A stretch of DNA of 64,000 nt from Ohtaekwangia kribbensis (GCF_042676245.1 NZ_JBHTKA010000008.1:496001-560000); one strand, 5' to 3'; shown: positions 1-8,949, counted from the first letter of the stretch. Notes: generated by a model from the sequence alone, not told the origin. Translations and numbers: made by a program.

Positions 1-332
1 GGATACCAGCGCCACTGGCTCCGCATAAAGTGGCTATACTTCCATTGATCAAGCGAGATGGCTTACCAGAAAAAGCAGAAGCGATTATGAACGATCTGAA
101 ATACGATCTTCGTTGCTTCTACGAAGAGAAGGATGCCATTGGTAAACGCTATAGACGACAGGATGCTATCGGTACTCCCTATTGCATTACCATCGATCAC
201 CAAACATTGGAGGACGATACCGTTACTATCCGCGATCGTGATACGATGAAACAAGAGCGTGTCAAAATCGCTGATGTAAAAGCGAAGCTGATTGATGCCT
301 GTTCAATTAACAACCTCCTCCGCAAAATTTAA
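1..332 (+). CDS. glyS: Glycyl-tRNA synthetase, C-terminal fragment (cut by window start)
   Basis: Only the last ~109 residues are present; the reading frame enters at base 3 and is open from the window edge. The protein charges tRNA-Gly with glycine in the cytoplasm. The visible part starts with a proline-rich strand (IPAPLAPHKVAILPL) followed by a region with repeated RR.DAIGTPY and DRDTM motifs. That is the anticodon-binding C-terminal domain of the class II dimeric (eukaryote-like, single-chain) glycyl-tRNA synthetase. The first GTG in frame, at 30, lies inside this domain and is not the start. The stop at 330-332 is followed by ~100 bp of AT-rich spacer. Identification rests on the domain alone because the catalytic core is outside the window. 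Confidence 0.88.
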   Translation, partial: IPAPLAPHKVAILPLIKRDGLPEKAEAIMNDLKYDLRCFYEEKDAIGKRYRRQDAIGTPYCITIDHQTLEDDTVTIRDRDTMKQERVKIADVKAKLIDACSINNLLRKI

Positions 333-434
333 TTTTAATAGTATATAGAAATATTATGCAGACATTCTGATTCAGGGTGTCTGCATGTATATGCTATATA
401 TAGTTGTACAGAACTACTTAATCTTAATCATACC

Positions 435-1025
435 ATGAATCCTATCCTGAACAGAAATCTCTTTTTTGTAAAAGAGCACGTGGGCATGTTTAAAGCTTCC
501 AACAGCTTCGACATCTACAATCCCGAAACACAACAAATTATACTGAACTGCCGCGAGGAGAACCTCGGTTTCTTTACCAAGATGCTGCGCTTCTCCGATT
601 ACAAGCGCATGACTCCTTTCAACATCGAAATAAAAACACCAGCCGGTGAAAAAATTATAACCGTAAGACGTGGTGTTTCCATCTTCCTTTCCACCGTAGA
701 GGTATTAGATGAGAACGATGTGGTGATCGGCAAGTTCAAGCAAAAGTTCTTTTCAATAGGTGGAAAGTTTGAAGTGCTGGATGCAAGTGAACGCTCACTC
801 TGTATGCTGAAAGGAAAATGGACAAGCTGGGATTTCAAATTTGTATCTGCGGATAATAAAGAGTTTGCTACGGTAACAAAGAAATGGTCTGGCCTTGGTA
901 AAGAGTTGTTCACTTCCGCTGATAATTATGTTCTGCAGATCAGCGCTGAAGTACCGGAGAATCATCCGCTTCGTCAGCTTATTATGGCGGCTGTTATGTG
1001 TATCGACTTTGTTTTGAAAGAGTAA
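435..1025 (+). CDS. Phospholipid scramblase-related / LURP-one-like protein
   Basis: A 196-residue protein starting MNPILNRN, without a signal peptide. It has the periodic short beta strands of the scramblase/Tubby-like (LURP-one-related) fold: an NRNLFFVKEHVG opening, FDIYNPETQQIIL, a run of K[FW] strands (GKFKQKFFSIGGKFEVLD) and a hydrophobic C-terminal helix (LIMAAVMCIDFVL) matching the membrane or buried helix of that fold. In eukaryotes the family binds membranes and lipids; the bacterial role is not established. The gene stands alone between glyS and dgt and is followed by a hairpin at 1038-1069. Family assignment is fairly confident; function is unknown. Confidence 0.65.
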   Translation: MNPILNRNLFFVKEHVGMFKASNSFDIYNPETQQIILNCREENLGFFTKMLRFSDYKRMTPFNIEIKTPAGEKIITVRRGVSIFLSTVEVLDENDVVIGKFKQKFFSIGGKFEVLDASERSLCMLKGKWTSWDFKFVSADNKEFATVTKKWSGLGKELFTSADNYVLQISAEVPENHPLRQLIMAAVMCIDFVLKE

Positions 1026-1037
1026 TACTATTTGTCA

Positions 1038-1069
1038 AGACGTGCTGGAATGTTCCATCTGGCACGTCT
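1038..1069 (+). terminator. 3' hairpin without U-tract
   Basis: An 8-bp perfect stem (AGACGTGC / GCACGTCT) encloses a second small stem (TGGAA / TTCCA). It lies 12 bp after the stop of the scramblase-like gene. No T-run follows, so intrinsic termination is uncertain; it may be a 3' stabiliser or a Rho-type end. Confidence 0.4.
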
Positions 1070-1085
1070 ATAAATATTTAATATC

Positions 1086-1115
1086 TTGCGCAGCGAAAAA
1101 TGATCTATACATTTT
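1086..1115 (+). promoter_or_regulatory. Bacteroidota-type promoter for dgt
   Basis: TTG at 1086-1088, a 19-bp spacer, then TACATTTT at 1108-1115, one base off the TAnnTTTG consensus. Transcription would begin near 1120, just before the ATG at 1132. This argues against the longer in-frame start at 1042. Confidence 0.5.
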
Positions 1116-1131
1116 TCGCTCTTTACTTTTC

Positions 1132-2451
1132 ATGAACTGGCAATCTCTTCTTTCTTCACAACGTTCGGGTTCCAAGCCAACTTCTTCAGAAGCTTCGCGC
1201 AGTGCTTTTGAACAGGATTATGATCGTATCATTTTCTCGCATCCTTTTAGAAGACTGCAAGATAAAACGCAGGTTCATCCGCTGCCGGAGCACGACTTTG
1301 TGCATACGCGTTTAACACACTCGCTCGAAGTGTCGAGTGTAGGCCGGTCGTTGGGGCGTAAGGCCGGAGAAGTAATTGTACAACGACACCCGGAGTTGAA
1401 AGACAAATTTTCGTTGTTTGATTTCGGTGCAATTGTCGCAGCAGCATCGTTGGCACACGATCTTGGTAATCCTCCGTTTGGTCATGCCGGTGAAGACTCG
1501 CTCTCTGATTTTTTTCTGGAGAATGCTCACGGACGATCTTTTCAATCTAAAGTAACAGATGCTGAGTGGAATGATTTGGTAAAGTTTGAAGGTAACGCGC
1601 AGGGCTTTCGCATCATCAACAGCAATCAATACGGCCTTAAGCTTACACAGGCAACATTGGGTGCCTTTACTAAATATCCTTGTCCTGCATTGTTTCCGGG
1701 GCGTGATAAAGCGAAGAAGAGTCAGAAGAAGTTCGGGTTCTTTCAATCCGAGAAAGATATATTCGCTGCTACGGCCAATCAGCTTGAATTAATACCTGTT
1801 GCAGTTGATGCATGGGTTCGTCATCCATTAACATTTCTGGTGGAAGCAGCTGATGATATCTGCTATAGCATCATCGACCTGGAAGATGGTTGTCGCATGG
1901 GCCTCGTGCCGTATAGGGATACCGTGGAATTGCTGGCCAACATTCTGAAAGATAATTTCAAACCCGAGAAGCTTGACAAGATCAGCGGGCAGAATGAACG
2001 CATTGGAGTATTGCGCGCTATGACGATCAATAAACTGGTTGAAGAATGTACGGAAGTTTTTCTGGTGCATGAACAGGAAATCATGAACGGTACATTTGAT
2101 AAAGCGCTTGCCGATCATTGCTCTTCCAAAGATGCGCTTGAAAAGATCAGCAGTATATCGGTGGATAAAATATACCGCGCACGTCATGTCGTGGAAATCG
2201 AAGCTTCGGGTCACGAAGTATTACCCGGTTTGCTTCAGGAGTTTGTTACAGCCGGTGAGCACATCATGAAGAAATCATCATCACGCAAGTATAAAAACCT
2301 GTCGCTGTTGTTGCCGGTAGAGATGCGCACCGAAATAGAAAAGCAGGTAAGCACGTATGAGATGTTGCGCATTGTTCTGGATTTTATTTCCGGCCTTACC
2401 GACCGGCATGCGCTTTCGCTGTATCGAAGAATAAAAGGTATAGCCCTGTAA
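1132..2451 (+). CDS. dgt: Deoxyguanosinetriphosphate triphosphohydrolase (dGTPase)
   Basis: A 439-residue HD-domain phosphohydrolase that splits dGTP (and related dNTPs) into the nucleoside and tripolyphosphate, affecting dNTP pools. Metal-binding HD residues are visible: H63 in TRLTHSLEV and H109-D110 in AHDLGNPPFGHAGE, with a later Asp in DICYSIIDLEDG. The N-terminal SRSAFEQDYDRIIFSHPFRRLQDKTQV is the dGTPase family signature. Start at 1132 (MNWQ): the frame is open back to a GTG at 1042, but that lies inside a hairpin and upstream of the promoter at 1086-1115. Length is in the usual range. It is monocistronic, facing a small minus-strand gene and its terminator. Confidence 0.92.
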   Translation: MNWQSLLSSQRSGSKPTSSEASRSAFEQDYDRIIFSHPFRRLQDKTQVHPLPEHDFVHTRLTHSLEVSSVGRSLGRKAGEVIVQRHPELKDKFSLFDFGAIVAAASLAHDLGNPPFGHAGEDSLSDFFLENAHGRSFQSKVTDAEWNDLVKFEGNAQGFRIINSNQYGLKLTQATLGAFTKYPCPALFPGRDKAKKSQKKFGFFQSEKDIFAATANQLELIPVAVDAWVRHPLTFLVEAADDICYSIIDLEDGCRMGLVPYRDTVELLANILKDNFKPEKLDKISGQNERIGVLRAMTINKLVEECTEVFLVHEQEIMNGTFDKALADHCSSKDALEKISSISVDKIYRARHVVEIEASGHEVLPGLLQEFVTAGEHIMKKSSSRKYKNLSLLLPVEMRTEIEKQVSTYEMLRIVLDFISGLTDRHALSLYRRIKGIAL

Positions 2452-2466
2452 CGATCCCTTGAAAAC

Positions 2467-2508
2467 AAAAAAGGGTTGTTTCTGCACTTCCCTGTACTGA
2501 AACAACCC
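2467..2508 (-). terminator. Rho-independent terminator of the small basic protein gene
   Basis: A 10-bp stem (GGGTTGTTTC at 2473-2482 pairing with 2499-2508) followed on the minus strand by a run of six T (plus-strand A-run 2467-2472). It sits 11 bp after the stop of the 34-residue minus-strand ORF and supports that ORF as a real transcription unit. Confidence 0.7.
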
Positions 2509-2519
2509 CGAAGGAAAGA

Positions 2520-2624
2520 CTAGTTCTTAGAAGCTTTCTTCGCTTGCTTTTCAGCGCGCTTTTCTTTCAATGTTTTGGCAGGCTTCTTTTTAGTTTCCTT
2601 CCGTGCATCTTGTGATTTTGCCAT
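2520..2624 (-). CDS. Small lysine-rich conserved protein (34 aa)
   Basis: A minus-strand ORF starting MAKSQDARKETKKK and ending KKASKN. About 40% of residues are Lys or Arg and there is no hydrophobic stretch, so it is probably a cytoplasmic, nucleic-acid or ribosome-associated peptide. Small basic proteins starting MAKSQ are common in Bacteroidota, often near cold-shock or RNA-related genes; their role is not known to me. The support here is the complete ORF, the separate strand and the strong intrinsic terminator immediately downstream at 2467-2508. No clear promoter was identified. It is shorter than typical gene-finder cut-offs. Confidence 0.6.
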   Translation of the reverse strand: MAKSQDARKETKKKPAKTLKEKRAEKQAKKASKN

Positions 2625-2869
2625 AGCTAGGTATTTTTATATTACTCAAAAATAATAAACGCCTGGTGTATAACCATTGATTCGAAATCAAACTTTGAAA
2701 CACCTGGCTCTTATGCCCCTATACGACAAGTGCAGACGAAGCGTTGGGGCAGGTTCTCGGCTATTTTTTACCGTTCATTCTGCCGCAGCTTTTGTTGATT
2801 ATATCATAACCTCGGGAAAAGGCAAAATTGATTAGCTTTGGCCCTTCTGAAACTTTGCAAGTATTGATT
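2625..2869. other. Intergenic region, divergent
   Basis: Together with the small gene and its terminator this fills the 418-bp gap between dgt and the exporter. I see no further ORF. TAGCTTTG at 2833-2840 fits the -7 consensus for the exporter gene (transcript start near 2847, ATG at 2870), but there is no TTG at the right spacing, so the promoter is only partial. Confidence 0.35.
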
Positions 2870-5302
2870 ATGTGGAATAGGGTTGCTCAATTTATTATAA
2901 AGTACAGACTGGCACTGATCATTATAATTGGTATGATCACCATTGTAATGGGATATTTTGCCTCCAGAGTTCAAATGAGTTACGACTTTGCCCGGACAGT
3001 GCCGCTGGATGACCCGGACATGGTATTGCTCACCAAATTCAAACAGCAATTCGGAGAAGACGGTAACATCATTGCCGTGGGTGTGAAAGACAGTACTGTT
3101 TATAAAGTAGACAACTTCAATGCGTACAGACAACTGACACGCGATATAAAAAAGATAGAAGGTGTTAATGAAGTGGTGTCGCTGCCGGTGATCAAAATGA
3201 TTTTGAAGGACACCGCCCAGTCTAAATTTTATCTTCAATCCATATTCCCTGAAAAGATCAGCACGCAGGCAGAGCTCGACAGCCTGATGGCGCTAACAGC
3301 AACCCAGAAAATATATATGGACCTGATCGTGAATTCACGAAACGGTGCTACCATGATGCTGGTGTCGGTGCAGAAAGAGTATATGAACTCATCCAAGCGC
3401 GAGGCCCTTGCTCAATCGCTTCTGGATGCCGGTAAACGTTTTGAAGATCAAACCAAGATACAGCTTCACTATGCCGGTCTTCCATTTATAAGAACGCTGG
3501 TGGCAAACCAGGTGCGTAAAGAGATGCAGTTATTCCTATATGCATCCGCTTTTGTTACGGGGCTTATCATGTTCCTGTTCTTTAAATCATTCCGCGCGGT
3601 GATCTTCTCGATGATCATCATCGGTATTGTCGTGGTGTGGACGTTAGGAACGCTGGCGCTCTTCGGTTTCAAAATAACATTGCTCAGCGGTTTGATTCCT
3701 CCGGTGATTGTAACTATCGGTATAACAAACGCCATTTACCTGCTCAACAAATATCACCTCGAGTTTGCCAAATCAAAAGACAAGCTCAAGGCTATAGCAA
3801 CCGTGGTTCAAAAAATGGGGCTTGCAACCTTCCTGACAAACCTTACCGTTGCCATCGGGTTCCTCACACTTCTTTCAACAGACATTATTATTCTTCGCGA
3901 GTTCGGTATTGTAGCCGGTATAAATATCATGGTGTTGTTCCTGGTAAGTCTGGTGATGATACCAAGTGTATTTTCATGGCTGCCTACACCTTCTGAAAAA
4001 CACTTGCGCCACCTGAACTTTAAGATCATGGGTGGCTTTTTGAAACTGGTTGACCTTGCTGTACATCGCAACCGTGTTGTTATATATATAGTGTCGATGG
4101 TGGTGGCTGTAGTTTCAGTATACGGTATACTCCAGCTTCGCTCCGTATCCTTTATGGTAGATGATATACCGGAGGAGAGCCAGATCAAGAAAGACCTCCA
4201 CTTTTTCGAAGCAAACTTCAGCGGCATTATGCCACTGGAAATTGTAGTAGAATTTAAAACGAAGAAACGCAGACCGGTGCTGGATGTAAAGAACATGCAG
4301 AAGGTTGATGAACTCGAAGCGTTTCTGGATTCACTGCCGGAAGTATCAAGACCGGTGTCGGTGTTAAGTCTCATCAAGGCATCGAAGCAGGCATTCTATA
4401 ATAACAATCCCGATCGCTATACATTGCCGAGCAAGAGTGAAGGTGCTTTTATACTCCGCTATATGAAGGGCCAATCGGATAACAGTGGCTTGTTCAAATC
4501 TTTTGTGGATAGCACGTTTACCAAAATGCGTATCTCCAGTCAGATTGCAGATATAGGTTCGGTTAAAATGGATTCACTTGTTCACTACGTAATTGAACCC
4601 CGCATGAATTCCATCTTTGTATCGACTGAAAAAGATTCGGTAAAGACTGCCGTTACCGGGTCAACCAAGATCTTTATTAAAGGGAACAAATTCCTTATCG
4701 CCAACCTGCAGGAAAGTTTGTTGCTCGCGTTCCTCCTCATCACACTTTCCATGGCTATACTTTTTGCCAATGTGCGCATGATCATCATTTCGCTCATTCC
4801 GAATTTGTTAGCGCTGATGATTACGGCAGGACTGATGGGGTATTTTGATATACCACTCAAGGCAAGTACTGCGCTCATCTTTAGTATAACCTTCGGCATC
4901 TCGGTAGATAACTCGATACGTTTCCTCGCGAAGTATCGCCAGGAAATTCTATCAAACAACTTTTACATTCCAGTAGCAGTAAGTGAAGCGATCATGGAAA
5001 CCGGGAAGAGCATTATCTATACTTCGGTGGTGCTGTTTGCCGGGTTTATTATTTTCACCTTCTCCTCGTTCGGGGGTACCATTGCGCTGGGGCTGCTCAC
5101 TTCGGTAACGCTTATCATCTCCATGTTCACCAACCTGATCCTGTTGCCTGCACTGATCATGACATTCGATAAGCCTAAGAAAAAGAAAGATGATCACCAG
5201 CTTATTGATGAGTTTGACCATACATTTTACGGGGAATCAGAAGACGAGGAGATCGACCTCGACAAAATCAAAATCCACAACCGTCATTCCGCTGCCGAAT
5301 AA
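2870..5302 (+). CDS. MMPL/RND-superfamily transporter
   Basis: An 810-residue inner-membrane protein with the two-fold RND/MMPL layout. TM1 (residues ~12-35) is followed by a ~165-residue periplasmic loop, a cluster of five hydrophobic helices (FLYASAFVTGLIMFLFF onward), then a repeat: TM near 400 (VVIYIVSMVVAVVSVYG), a second periplasmic loop and a second five-helix cluster. The tail is hydrophilic and acidic. Such proteins export lipids, hopanoids or hydrophobic compounds using the proton gradient. The helix-4-like segment of the second half reads GISVDNSIRF with an Asp, while the first half reads GITNAIYLLNKYH without it, so a proton-relay residue may be present in only one half. The start at 2870 (MWNR) follows a -7 box. 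Substrate unknown. Confidence 0.8.
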   Translation: MWNRVAQFIIKYRLALIIIIGMITIVMGYFASRVQMSYDFARTVPLDDPDMVLLTKFKQQFGEDGNIIAVGVKDSTVYKVDNFNAYRQLTRDIKKIEGVNEVVSLPVIKMILKDTAQSKFYLQSIFPEKISTQAELDSLMALTATQKIYMDLIVNSRNGATMMLVSVQKEYMNSSKREALAQSLLDAGKRFEDQTKIQLHYAGLPFIRTLVANQVRKEMQLFLYASAFVTGLIMFLFFKSFRAVIFSMIIIGIVVVWTLGTLALFGFKITLLSGLIPPVIVTIGITNAIYLLNKYHLEFAKSKDKLKAIATVVQKMGLATFLTNLTVAIGFLTLLSTDIIILREFGIVAGINIMVLFLVSLVMIPSVFSWLPTPSEKHLRHLNFKIMGGFLKLVDLAVHRNRVVIYIVSMVVAVVSVYGILQLRSVSFMVDDIPEESQIKKDLHFFEANFSGIMPLEIVVEFKTKKRRPVLDVKNMQKVDELEAFLDSLPEVSRPVSVLSLIKASKQAFYNNNPDRYTLPSKSEGAFILRYMKGQSDNSGLFKSFVDSTFTKMRISSQIADIGSVKMDSLVHYVIEPRMNSIFVSTEKDSVKTAVTGSTKIFIKGNKFLIANLQESLLLAFLLITLSMAILFANVRMIIISLIPNLLALMITAGLMGYFDIPLKASTALIFSITFGISVDNSIRFLAKYRQEILSNNFYIPVAVSEAIMETGKSIIYTSVVLFAGFIIFTFSSFGGTIALGLLTSVTLIISMFTNLILLPALIMTFDKPKKKKDDHQLIDEFDHTFYGESEDEEIDLDKIKIHNRHSAAE

Positions 5303-5303
5303 G

Positions 5304-5355
5304 TTCGGGAGGTCTTAAATACTTTCGGGAGGTCTGAATATCAGGCTTCCCGAAA
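5304..5355 (+). repeat. Two direct copies plus one inverted copy forming a strong hairpin
   Basis: TTCGGGAGGTCT occurs at 5304 and again at 5324 (20-bp period), followed by an inverted copy at 5342-5355. The second copy pairs with the inverted one as a 14-bp stem (two G-U pairs) with loop AATAT; the first copy could pair instead. No T-run follows. It lies after the exporter stop and before the ileS promoter. Confidence 0.6.
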
Positions 5356-5361
5356 AAATTC

Positions 5362-5395
5362 TTGCTACTTACTTTGTAATTCTAAGTTATCTTTG
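5362..5395 (+). promoter_or_regulatory. Bacteroidota-type promoter for ileS
   Basis: TTG at 5362-5364, 23-bp spacer, perfect TATCTTTG at 5388-5395. Predicted transcript start near 5402 leaves a ~30-nt leader before the ATG at 5432. Confidence 0.6.
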
Positions 5396-5431
5396 CGCTC
5401 TTATTTCGAACGCAGACGCTAGTTTTTGAGC

Positions 5432-8400
5432 ATGGCAGGAAATTATAAAGAATTCAAAGAGCTGAATTTTGCACGCATCGCTGAAGAAATCCTCGATTTC
5501 TGGAAGCGTGAACAGGTATTTCAAAAATCTGTAACCAACCGCGAAGGTTCACAATCCTTTACTTTTTACGAAGGACCTCCTTCCGCAAATGGAACTCCGG
5601 GTATTCACCACGTAATGGCGCGCACCGTAAAAGATATTTTCTGCCGCTATAAAACACTGCAGGGTTTCCAGGTGAAACGCAAAGGCGGCTGGGATACACA
5701 CGGCTTGCCGGTAGAGCTTCAGGTTGAAAAGCAACTGGGCATTACCAAGGACGATATCGGTAAAAAAATATCGATCGAAGACTATAACAAGAAATGCCGC
5801 GAAACGGTAATGATGTATAAAGATCAGTGGGACGACCTGACCATGAAGATGGGCTACTGGGTTGATCTTGACAATCCGTACATCACATACGAGAAAGAAT
5901 ATATAGAGTCACTCTGGTGGCTGCTCAAGCAGTTTTACAACAAGAAACTTTTATATAAAGGCTATACCATTCAGCCATACTCTCCGGCTGCTGGTACTGG
6001 TTTAAGTTCGCACGAACTGAACTTGCCAGGCTGCTATAAAGATGTGAAGGATACTTCCATCGTGGCGCAGTTCAAGGTAACGAAGGATTCAAAATCAGAA
6101 TTCCTCTTTGCGAAACCAACAGGCGATGTATTTATACTGGCATGGACCACTACTCCGTGGACGCTTCCTTCCAACACTTCATTGGTGGTGGGCGAGAAGA
6201 TCACGTACGTGCAGGTAAACACTTTCAATCCCTATACACACAAAGCTGTAAGCGTTATACTGGCGAAAGATCTGTTCGGAAAATATTTCTCTGACAAGAA
6301 CAAAGACCTGAAGCTTGAAGACTACAAGCCGGGCGATAAAGCTATACCATATCAGATCGTCCAGGAGTTTGCCGGTAAACAATTACTTGGTGTAGCATAC
6401 GAGCAACTAATGCCGTATGTACAGCCACTATACGATGCTGACAAAGCATTCAAAGTAATTGCCGGAGATTTTGTTACGACCGAAGATGGTACGGGCATCG
6501 TACACAGTTCACCAACCTTTGGTGCAGACGACTTCCGCGTAGCGAAACAAAACGGAGTGCCTCCGGTAACCTTGAAAGATGAAGCCGGCAACGAGGTGCC
6601 TACTGTAGATCGCAAAGGTAAATTTGTTACTCCGATCGGTGAGAGACTGAAAGAAGGTGTAGCGAAGTTCAACATCAAAACACATAAGCCATTAGATGCT
6701 GATGATTTTTATGTGAAGAACTATACCAATGAAGATGAAGCACATGCTGACTATAAGAATACCGATGTTATCATCTCCATCATTCTGAAAGAAGAGAACA
6801 AGGCATTTAAAGTAGAGAAATATGAACACACCTATCCGCATTGCTGGCGTACTGACAAACCGGTTCTATACTATCCGTTAGACTCCTGGTTTATCCGCAC
6901 TACCGCTTTGAAAGATAAGATGGTTGAGCTCAACAAGACTATAAACTGGAAACCTGAATCTACAGGTACAGGTCGTTTTGGTAACTGGCTCGAGAACCTT
7001 GTTGACTGGAACTTGTCTCGTTCGCGTTATTGGGGAACACCACTCCCTATATGGAGAACGAAAGATGGTAAAGAAGAGATCTGCATTGGCTCTCTCGAAG
7101 AACTGAATAACGAAGTATCCAAATCAGTAAAGGCTGGCTTTATGAAAGCTGCACTTGCTGCTGACTTTGATTTACACAGACCATACGTGGATGATGTTAT
7201 ACTGGTAAGTGCCTCCGGCCAGCCGATGTATCGCGAACCAGACTTGATTGATGTGTGGTTCGATTCAGGTGCCATGCCGTATGCACAATGGCATTACCCG
7301 TTTGAGAATAAAGATGTATTCGAAAAAAATTATCCGGCTGACTTCATTGCGGAAGGTGTAGACCAGACGCGTGGATGGTTCTTCACATTGCATGCTATAG
7401 CTGTGATGATCAATGAAAGCAGCCCGGAGATAAATACGGTTAATAAGAAAGTTAACAACGGTGGTGTAGCATTTAAGAATGTTATCTCCAACGGACTTGT
7501 GCTCGATAAGAACGGCAACAAAATGTCGAAGAGCAAAGGCAACGTTGTAAATCCCTTTGAGACGCTGAGTAAATATGGTCCGGATATAGTGCGTTGGTAT
7601 ATGATCGAGAACGCACCGCCTTGGGACAACCTCAAGTTCGATTTCGATGGTATAACCGAAGTGCAGCGCAGATTCTTTGGTACACTTCAAAATACATATT
7701 CATTCTTTGCCCTATATGCCAACATCGACGGCTTTGTAAAAGATGAAATGAACGTAGTACCTTATGAAAAACTTTCGCACCTCGATCGCTGGATCATCTC
7801 CAAATTACAGACACTCATCATCGATGTAACCAAAGCATACGAAGAGTACGAACCAACTCGTGCTGCACGTGCTATACAGGATTTTGTAAACGATCACCTC
7901 TCCAACTGGTATGTTCGCCTGAACCGTAAGCGTTTCTGGAAAGGTGAGATGAGTGAGGACAAGAAAGCTGCCTACGAAACACTTTATGAGTGCTTGATGG
8001 TAGTGAGTCAATTGATGGCTCCGGTAGCACCGTTCTTCAGTGAGTGGCTTTACAGAAACCTGACGGAGAACATTCGCGAGAAAGCAGTAGCGAACAATAC
8101 ACCGCTTCGCCATGCGTCTATTCACTTAACGGATCTTGTTAAACCTGAGCAACAGCGCATAGACGGTGAGTTGGAGAAGTCGATGGAGTATGCACAGAAG
8201 ATTTGTTCGCTGGTTCACTCCATCCGTAAGAATGCCAAGATCAAAGTACGCACGCCACTACAACGTATCTTGTTACCAGTGCTTGATGAGTCATTCGCAA
8301 AACGCATCAAGTCGGTAGAAGAAATTATACTAGCAGAAGTAAACGTAAAGGGTATCGAGTATATTGATGATACCTCCGGAGTGTTGGTGAAGAAAGTGAA

Positions 8401-8902
8401 GCCAAACTTCGCGAAGCTTGGTAAGCAGTACGGTCCTAAAATGAAAGAAGTTTCTGCGGTGATAAACACCTTCACCAAGGAAGATATAGCGCAGATCGAA
8501 AAGCAGGGTAAACTTTCGAAAGAAGGATTTGACCTGGTGCTCGAAGATGTACTTATCTCATCAGAAGATATACCGGGCTGGTCGGTTGCAACCGAAGCAG
8601 GTATCACCGTAGCGCTGGATATTACGATCACAGACGACCTGAAGAAAGAAGGCATAGCGCGCGACTTTGTAAACCGCGTTCAGAATCTTCGTAAAGACAT
8701 GGGCCTTGAAGTGCTCGATAAGATCGGTATTGAAGTAGAGAAGGATGGCGAAGTAGTAACGGCTGCGTTAACCACCTTCAAAGACTATATCAGCACCGAA
8801 ACACAGGCACTGTCGTTAGAGTTAAAAGAAACCATAACCGATGCTACAGAAGTAGATATGGATGAATTTATGTTGAAAGTAAAAATCAGTGTCAAGAAAT
8901 AA
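5432..8902 (+). CDS. ileS: Isoleucyl-tRNA synthetase, type 2 (GxHH variant of the HIGH motif)
   Basis: A 1156-residue class I synthetase that charges tRNA-Ile. The N-terminal core has PPSANGTPGIHHVMAR; residues 57-60 read G-I-H-H where most synthetases read H-x-G-H. The WDTHGLPVE segment, the CP1 editing domain (TTTPWTLPSNTSL) and KMSKS at 697-701 are intact, followed by an anticodon-binding domain (DRWIISKLQTL, NDHLSNWYVRLNRKRFWKG) and a long C-terminal region without the bacterial zinc-finger cysteines. This is the type 2 (eukaryote-like) form. The GxHH swap is known in type 2 enzymes with very strong mupirocin resistance. Start chosen at ATG 5432, not the in-frame TTG at 5426. lspA follows after a hairpin. 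Confidence 0.95.
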   Translation: MAGNYKEFKELNFARIAEEILDFWKREQVFQKSVTNREGSQSFTFYEGPPSANGTPGIHHVMARTVKDIFCRYKTLQGFQVKRKGGWDTHGLPVELQVEKQLGITKDDIGKKISIEDYNKKCRETVMMYKDQWDDLTMKMGYWVDLDNPYITYEKEYIESLWWLLKQFYNKKLLYKGYTIQPYSPAAGTGLSSHELNLPGCYKDVKDTSIVAQFKVTKDSKSEFLFAKPTGDVFILAWTTTPWTLPSNTSLVVGEKITYVQVNTFNPYTHKAVSVILAKDLFGKYFSDKNKDLKLEDYKPGDKAIPYQIVQEFAGKQLLGVAYEQLMPYVQPLYDADKAFKVIAGDFVTTEDGTGIVHSSPTFGADDFRVAKQNGVPPVTLKDEAGNEVPTVDRKGKFVTPIGERLKEGVAKFNIKTHKPLDADDFYVKNYTNEDEAHADYKNTDVIISIILKEENKAFKVEKYEHTYPHCWRTDKPVLYYPLDSWFIRTTALKDKMVELNKTINWKPESTGTGRFGNWLENLVDWNLSRSRYWGTPLPIWRTKDGKEEICIGSLEELNNEVSKSVKAGFMKAALAADFDLHRPYVDDVILVSASGQPMYREPDLIDVWFDSGAMPYAQWHYPFENKDVFEKNYPADFIAEGVDQTRGWFFTLHAIAVMINESSPEINTVNKKVNNGGVAFKNVISNGLVLDKNGNKMSKSKGNVVNPFETLSKYGPDIVRWYMIENAPPWDNLKFDFDGITEVQRRFFGTLQNTYSFFALYANIDGFVKDEMNVVPYEKLSHLDRWIISKLQTLIIDVTKAYEEYEPTRAARAIQDFVNDHLSNWYVRLNRKRFWKGEMSEDKKAAYETLYECLMVVSQLMAPVAPFFSEWLYRNLTENIREKAVANNTPLRHASIHLTDLVKPEQQRIDGELEKSMEYAQKICSLVHSIRKNAKIKVRTPLQRILLPVLDESFAKRIKSVEEIILAEVNVKGIEYIDDTSGVLVKKVKPNFAKLGKQYGPKMKEVSAVINTFTKEDIAQIEKQGKLSKEGFDLVLEDVLISSEDIPGWSVATEAGITVALDITITDDLKKEGIARDFVNRVQNLRKDMGLEVLDKIGIEVEKDGEVVTAALTTFKDYISTETQALSLELKETITDATEVDMDEFMLKVKISVKK

Positions 8903-8914
8903 TTTGTGATTGGC

Positions 8915-8949
8915 CGTGCATCATTTATACCCCGTGTGAATGATGCACG
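8915..8949 (+). terminator. 11-bp hairpin between ileS and lspA, no U-tract
   Basis: CGTGCATCATT (8915-8925) pairs perfectly with AATGATGCACG (8939-8949) across a 13-nt loop, 12 bp after the ileS stop. GCATCATT recurs once more just downstream. No T-run; either a non-canonical 3' end or an mRNA processing or stability element. Confidence 0.4.

Noticed and set aside
1042..1131. Longer dgt start at GTG 1042
   Set aside because: It lies inside the hairpin 1038-1069 and upstream of the promoter at 1086-1115; the added residues do not resemble dGTPases.
2660..2700. TTCGAATC sequence resembling a tRNA T-arm on the minus strand
   Set aside because: No acceptor stem, D-arm or anticodon arm can be built around it; the loop has five rather than seven bases.
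3808..4377. 189-codon minus-strand ORF inside the MMPL exporter
   Set aside because: Shadow of the exporter coding frame, low complexity and no initiation context.
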